Shown here: positions 60,662 to 64,000 of the stretch, piece after piece
How the letters are laid out: the number at the start of each line of letters is the position of its first letter
Position numbering within the stretch: the stretch's first letter is position 1
Assembly (NCBI GenBank): GCA_008508345.1
Contig: QNGE01000863.1
Span: 150,966 to 214,965, forward strand
Direction of reading: 5' to 3'
Source of the DNA: Paragonimus westermani
Taxonomy: Eukaryota; Platyhelminthes; Trematoda; Plagiorchiida; Troglotrematidae
Length of the DNA stretch: 64,000 nt
Notes under the pieces: model-generated
Database searches by the model: none
Told to the model about the DNA's origin: nothing
The model's input: the letters and a program-made list of their open reading frames with translations, nothing else
Translations under genes and position numbers: made by a program

Positions 60662-63600
60662 GTTGAGATCCAAATAAATGTATATTAGCTATGGGTGCTA
60701 AAATGTTCTGCGCCACATCAGTTTATCATAAGTTCTGGAAAACGACCAACTTTGGTAGTGTTAGGCAGAATAACATCTTAGTAGATCTGTTGCTGGCAAA
60801 CACAACGACCTTTCACTAAGCATTTATACATTTTCTTTGAGTCGGTAAAACAAGCGATGCAGTTTTGACTTTCAAATATCAAACAAAAAAAGGAACAAAT
60901 TTGAGAGTAAGGGTGCTAATCTCAATGGTACAACAGTGTATCCTTGGCCAGAGCTGTCAGAAAGGCTTCTAACGGACGACTACATTGAATAGACAAAATT
61001 ACTTCCTTCAACAATAACACAGATATACATTTTCTGGAGATTTCTCGTTTGTCTTATACGCATTAAAATGGGGTGTACCTGTAATAGTATCCCTTGGTTT
61101 TTGAAGGGAAAGCAGCTTTAATCTCTACACGACACGTTTCAACTGATCCTCGAAGGAGTACGCAGAATTTGGGAAATAAGGTAAATGTGTGAGCCACAGG
61201 TTAGGTATGCATTGTTCAACCAATCAGTTTGCCTATTAATTGTTTATGAAGAGAGATGCATACCCTGCTAACGGTGTTTGGGAAATAAATGCAAATTTTT
61301 TACACAGATTCCAAGGCTGTCCAAAGTTTATGAAGAGGGTTAGCTAAACGTTCAACGCATTTCGAACTATTGGCTTCATACTAGAAAATGGAATTCCCGA
61401 GTGTGATATTGTGCGTTACAAACGATGCTAAAACCGTGGAGTTAAAGCTTTGATGTTTCTTTTCCATTGCATGGACAATCTCTCCTATCCAGCGTAGTGC
61501 ATCTTCCTCACTAACTCTGTTTTAACGATGACAGTGTCGTCCGTGATGTTCCTGATCAGTGTCGGTTTACTGGCAGGTCTATCGTAGCATGTTAGTCACA
61601 TCTTACAGTTGTTTTCGCAGCCTCTGTTGGACCGTACACTGACTAGTCAGGAGCTTCCATAGAAAACTGAGGATTCTCGTTGACCGTGGAAGCAAAATTC
61701 CTCTTCATGTTCCTCAAGATACCAAGGCTGTCAACTACATTTCTGCATGAGTCCTTCTTGAGAAGCAGTCCTTTCATCTTTTGCAAAAGTGATACACAAG
61801 TCTGCATTCTCCTTAGAACCGCATGTTAACGACGAGAATGTCATGAGTTCAGACATACCAACTCAGTCACATTCGTATCTCGTAGACATACTGATGTTGA
61901 TAGTCAAACCCCTGATTTGTTTTCTTTTTTCGCGAACAACAGTAATGTTATTCAGGTCATCACTGAACGAATTGCATGTTGGCATATTTGTCTACCAAAT
62001 GAAATTGATTGTGAACAACAGAGTAGCGAACAAGACTTGTTTTATGTGTTTCATCATCAGACGAATTACAACACAGCGGCAGAGAACGAAAGCTGGCGGT
62101 ACGAAACGGAACCATCGGTGCCATTGGTCGCGGTGACGTGACTATATGACTATGTGTGCTGCCGCGATTGCGCTGGCCACTTGGGATTAGTAGGTCACCA
62201 AAGTACTCATAGTACACTGCCGACGAAGAGACAACGAATACGTTGAGCACAGGCTCAGGCCAAGTAGACCATATCAGTATATCCATTTTGCTTCTGTTAA
62301 TGATTGCATCGGCCAAGACTCTGGTCGTATGACAACTAATCCGCTCCTGCTTTCAGAAAGTTGGATGTCTGAAATCTTCTACCCATTCATTTCTCCAGCT
62401 TTGTTGGTGTACTGTATGATGAATGGTCTGTCTGACTTCTCGTAGTTCACTGTGAATTTCTTTTTTCATTCCTATCCTCTCATAGATGCACCAGCATGCA
62501 CTCCTATGTTGTAATGCTTCTTGTATTGTACTCTACAAACCATTCTTCTCAACTGGGACCTCGGCATTGCAGTCTCTCTCTGGTTAATTTTTGACAGACA
62601 AGGGTTACCTTTCCCTGCTAGCCACTCAACTGGCTAACCAGCATTCGCTGGCTGGACACAAAAGTCCCACCCGCACACCTACTGGTCTTATTCCTTCGGG
62701 TTTACGCTGGATATGTGGTGTGTGGGTGGAACTGCAAGTGGTTCAGCGCAAGCCAATTATGGTGATGGTTAAGCACAGGCGTCTTTTGGCTTCGGTCACT
62801 GTAAAAAGCTAGTCCAAATCGTATGCCGCCAACCAATTACAGCATAACATACATGAAAACAGTGACTAGGGTGAGTTTGAAAAACGTTCAATATAGGTTA
62901 TAGACGGCGTGTTTGATATTCGTTACGCAGTCACTTTTCCACATTGTGAGCCTGATTGATTGTGGGCCAAGGGAGGTTAAGTGTCCGCACGAACTTCTTC
63001 TGAGTGCAGAGGTCAGGGTTACACAATCAGATCCTAATGGCTTCGGCAACGGTCAAATTGCGGCATCTCACCATTTTTGATCAGTATCTTGGCACTCGGT
63101 AGACACTCTGGAAGGCATCTTCTTTACTGACAGAGTGGAATCGGTCAAACGAGCAACAATCGCGCTTGAAACCGTTATAATCACACCACACCTTCATAGG
63201 CGATGCAGTGCTTGGGGAACTTATGCTCAGCTACCATCAACAACCAAGCCCAATATGCATACTGTGTGACGTGCTAAGATGATCGTTTTAGATAAGACGG
63301 TTGGTACGTCTTGTGCTAACGTTCATATCAAGCTTTTCAAATTTCAGTCGTCGGCTTCTTTTTAGCTTCGTGCTTGTCGGCGACGATTGGTCTGACCTCT
63401 CTCAGCTCAAATAATGACACCCTTCCAGAAGTGATCACTTCTGGTAGGTTCCATTCATCAACAAAACAACAGCATGTTTATAAACACCCACAGCCAAATA
63501 TTGAGACCACTACCTAACTGACGGCAACGTCGTAAGCGAATGTCGTAGGTTTGCTTCCACTTAAGTGAAGAGGAGGCAGGCGTCAATACCATTACTAAAC

Positions 63601-64000
63601 AACTCCGAATGTAGAAACGTTTGACAATAATTGCTCACTTCCTCTTCGATATGTTACGAAGGTACACTCAAGTAAGACACTTCCCATATTTATATTGTTA
63701 ACGCTTGGCGTAAGAAAGGTTCCTCACTCCACACAGTCCTTTAATACTTTAAACACTGATGCAAAAAAATGCGCTTATACTGGGCATAAATAAAATGTGA
63801 GGTCACAATTCCTTATTATATTTCAAGTATGGGAACGAATTCTTCGGAACAAAAGATCAGCAATACGCATTTATGAGAAAAAACGCGTAGCAAACAAGCC
63901 TGTCCTTCGACAGTTTCTCGTATCCTCAATCGCATTAGTTCAAAAGCTCAGAAGGCATTTGTAAGATATCCACACCAAATTTAGTACGAATGAAGCTGAA
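60662..64000. other. Gene-free stretch
   Basis: The segment about 61960-62320 has the feel of a high-copy repeat (open on both strands, more GC-rich) but no second copy is in the window. Frame 62591-62812 is not recognisable. A short dispersed repeat lies near 62.98 kb. Confidence 0.4.
62955..63015 (+). repeat. Short dispersed repeat, copy 2
   Basis: gattgattgtgggccaa...gaacttcttctga...gcagaggtcagggtta matches 29985-30047 apart from about a 12-base insertion and scattered changes. Confidence 0.5.

Noticed and set aside
1..64000. CRISPR arrays, operons, rRNA genes or prophage
   Set aside because: No regularly spaced repeats, ribosomal RNA signatures or compact co-directional genes; the sequence is eukaryotic in style.

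Overview
The window looks like flatworm nuclear DNA, most likely from a digenean trematode. It is AT-rich, gene-poor and intron-style, with no operons, bacterial genes or rRNA. It carries one convincing protein-coding gene in a background of decayed retroelements: Penelope-like elements with a GIY-YIG endonuclease, RTE/CR1-type non-LTR retrotransposons and two tRNA-derived SINE families. The exact species cannot be fixed from sequence alone.

The one confident gene lies on the minus strand at 57129-58460. It is a class A (rhodopsin-type) neuropeptide GPCR closest to allatostatin-A/galanin receptors, with its whole coding sequence in one exon. Reading open from the longest frame would start it at a TTG codon. 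A clear 3' splice site lies between that codon and the first ATG, so the protein most likely starts at 58460 (443 aa) after a spliced or trans-spliced 5' UTR.

Region by region: 2.6 kb holds a fold-back SINE with a 12-bp target-site duplication. A Penelope-like element (8.86-10.15 kb, minus) has an assembly gap inside it, and its tail sequence sits inverted on the far side. A decayed LINE reverse transcriptase follows at 10.56-11.5 kb (minus). SINE-B copies lie at 14.3-14.75, 24.2 and 33.1 kb. An old fold-back SINE-A is at 23.3-23.8 kb, a second LINE at 28.8-29.4 kb, and a perfect 46-bp-arm SINE-B palindrome at 39.0 kb. A CR1/jockey-like fragment is at 43.5 kb, a second Penelope remnant at 45 kb and clustered SINE-A copies at 53.5-54.1 kb. 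The GPCR is at 57-58.5 kb and a full SINE-A with a 13-bp target-site duplication at 60.4 kb.

The strongest unexplained theme is the repeated fold-back (inverted) architecture of the SINEs. Five SINE-A loci and one SINE-B locus carry a tail duplicated in inverse orientation, and the two best preserved have clean target-site duplications. This suggests snap-back or template-switch events during reverse transcription. All alignments were done by eye, so identities and some repeat borders are approximate.
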